From an uncultured Christensenella sp. (GTDB lineage Bacteria > Bacillota > Clostridia > Christensenellales > UBA1242): a stretch of DNA of 25,505 nt. Made by a program: the position numbers and the translations under genes. Where the stretch lies: NCBI GenBank assembly GCA_905207515.1, contig CAJLLK010000010.1, forward strand, positions 1 through 25,505, in the 5' to 3' direction. This document shows positions 24,630-25,505 of the stretch, piece by piece (position 1 is the first letter of the stretch; every line of letters starts with the position of its first letter). The notes under the pieces were generated by a model. It was not told the origin of the DNA and made no database searches. It saw nothing but the letters and a program-made list of their open reading frames with translations.

Positions 24630-25442
24630 ATGAGATATAAACATTTTAAATCTATCAAACAAATAAGTCAAAATGACAAAATAATGCTGATGGTTTTGGT
24701 GGAAGATTGCAATATGATATACAAAAAATCGTTGGAAAGCTTGATTGATGAAATAGACGAAAAGTCGGTTTTTTGTGTGTATGACAGCTATGGCCAAATT
24801 TGTGGTTTTGCAACTGCTGCCGACAATGACACTTACATCGATTTGGCAGAACTTTATGTTCATCCATCTTCCAGAAGAAAGGGTTGTGGCCATGCTTTGA
24901 TTGAACTTGTGAGGCTTTATGCAAAACAAAAGGGCTATGATTTTATCACGCTTTCTGTTGGAGTTGAAAACAAGAATGCACAAAAAATTTATTCAAACAA
25001 CAAATTTTTGTTTAACGCTTACAACAACTCTTCGACAATTCACATGAAAAGATATGTTTCGAACAACGCTTATTCTTATGGAGCAATTTTATATGAATTG
25101 AGCAAGACTTTTGGAGAGGACAATCTTTCAAAAGATGTTATTTTGGTAAAAGACGCCAAAATGTATAATTGGTTTGAAAAACATTTTAAAAACAAAAATG
25201 AAACGTTAGAAAAACATCTCAACTCGCCAGTTTTGTTTTGTGCAGCTGAAGTGATTGAGATTTTAAATTATTCACACAAACCAAAAACCGTGACAAACGT
25301 CAACAACATTTTAAAAAAGCATTTTCCAAAATTAAGTGAAAAGCAAGCTAAAAGTGTTTCATTGAGCTGTCAAGCATTTTTTGATTTTCAATTAAATGAA
25401 AAATATGGTTCTATGCTTAACGAAAATAATTTGAAAAAATAA
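24630..25442 (+). CDS. GNAT acetyltransferase with a C-terminal extension
   Basis: Acetyl-CoA-dependent N-acetyltransferase fold in about the first 142 of 270 residues. The acetyl-CoA loop is in LYVHPSSRRKGCGHALIELV (RRKGCG at 82-87), followed by FITLSVGVENKNAQKIYSNN, the usual beta5-alpha4 part. The acceptor cannot be told. Residues about 145-270 are not GNAT; they look helical and basic (KTVTNVNNILKKHFPKLSEK) and I do not recognise them. The ATG is preceded at 6 bases by AAGGTG; a GTG 9 bases upstream overlaps that site. The gene stands alone with its own promoter and terminator, on the host side of tRNA-Leu. Confidence 0.82.
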   Translation: MRYKHFKSIKQISQNDKIMLMVLVEDCNMIYKKSLESLIDEIDEKSVFCVYDSYGQICGFATAADNDTYIDLAELYVHPSSRRKGCGHALIELVRLYAKQKGYDFITLSVGVENKNAQKIYSNNKFLFNAYNNSSTIHMKRYVSNNAYSYGAILYELSKTFGEDNLSKDVILVKDAKMYNWFEKHFKNKNETLEKHLNSPVLFCAAEVIEILNYSHKPKTVTNVNNILKKHFPKLSEKQAKSVSLSCQAFFDFQLNEKYGSMLNENNLKK

Positions 25443-25462
25443 ATTTTTAATAAAAAATCAAT

Positions 25463-25500
25463 AAAAAATTCCCAAAAAAACGTTTTTTTGGGAATTTTTC
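25463..25500. terminator. Terminator after the GNAT gene
   Basis: A long AT-rich stem with a GC clamp: AATTCCC plus seven A (25467-25480) pairs with seven T plus GGGAATT (25483-25496), turning on CG. It is followed by TTTC and preceded by an A run, so it can act in both directions. The window ends 5 bases later. Confidence 0.82.
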
Positions 25501-25505
25501 TTTTA

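Noticed and set aside
1..25505. Recoded TGA (Mycoplasma-type code)
   Set aside because: All long genes use TGG for Trp and none carries an in-frame TGA, including a 2318-codon gene. The lack of TGA stops in the main genes is better explained by a preference for TAA.

Overview
The window is low-GC, densely coded DNA that reads with the standard genetic code. No long gene contains an in-frame TGA, and the long genes end almost only in TAA. Gene content (gyrB-gyrA, a HelD-type RNA polymerase helicase, a single RlmCD-type 23S rRNA methyltransferase, strong AGGAGG ribosome sites, TTGACA/TATAAT promoters) points to a Firmicutes/Clostridia-like bacterium, probably an uncultured gut-type lineage. The species cannot be named from the sequence.

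Bases 1-10,500 are a + strand housekeeping block: the tail of an upstream unit with a terminator, a doubtful 48-codon ORF, gyrB-gyrA-helD in tight succession, a 385-base AT-rich gap rich in DnaA-box-like 9-mers, then hisS and metG. A bidirectional terminator near 10,485 separates metG from a convergent - strand operon.

Bases 10,505-18,452 hold a two-gene - strand surface operon with a near-consensus promoter. A 303-aa protein with one N-terminal membrane helix is followed, 2 bases later, by a 2318-aa protein. The large protein has an N-terminal membrane anchor, about eight divergent beta-rich repeats of 160-210 residues, and four C-terminal InlB-B-repeat-like modules. No function is recognisable. 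An rRNA methyltransferase gene lies upstream on the same strand, with a -10 box so close to its ATG that the mRNA may be leaderless.

Bases about 20,026-24,508 look like a small integrative element. A 22-base direct repeat made of the tRNA-Leu(CAG) 3' end occurs at 20,073-20,094 and again inside the intact tRNA at 24,422-24,443. Between the copies lie two small unknown genes, a cytoplasmic transglutaminase-fold protein gene, a 250-base noncoding stretch dense in nested inverted repeats, and a large serine recombinase gene. The recombinase reading frame runs through the tRNA-Leu terminator and the tRNA itself in antisense. The left end also carries two copies of a 54-base repeat, each ending at the same GGTGC junction.

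The window ends with a GNAT acetyltransferase gene, divergent from tRNA-Leu, with its own promoter and terminator. The points most worth following are the tRNA-bounded element with its structured noncoding DNA, the giant repeat protein operon, and the possible DnaA-binding cluster before hisS.
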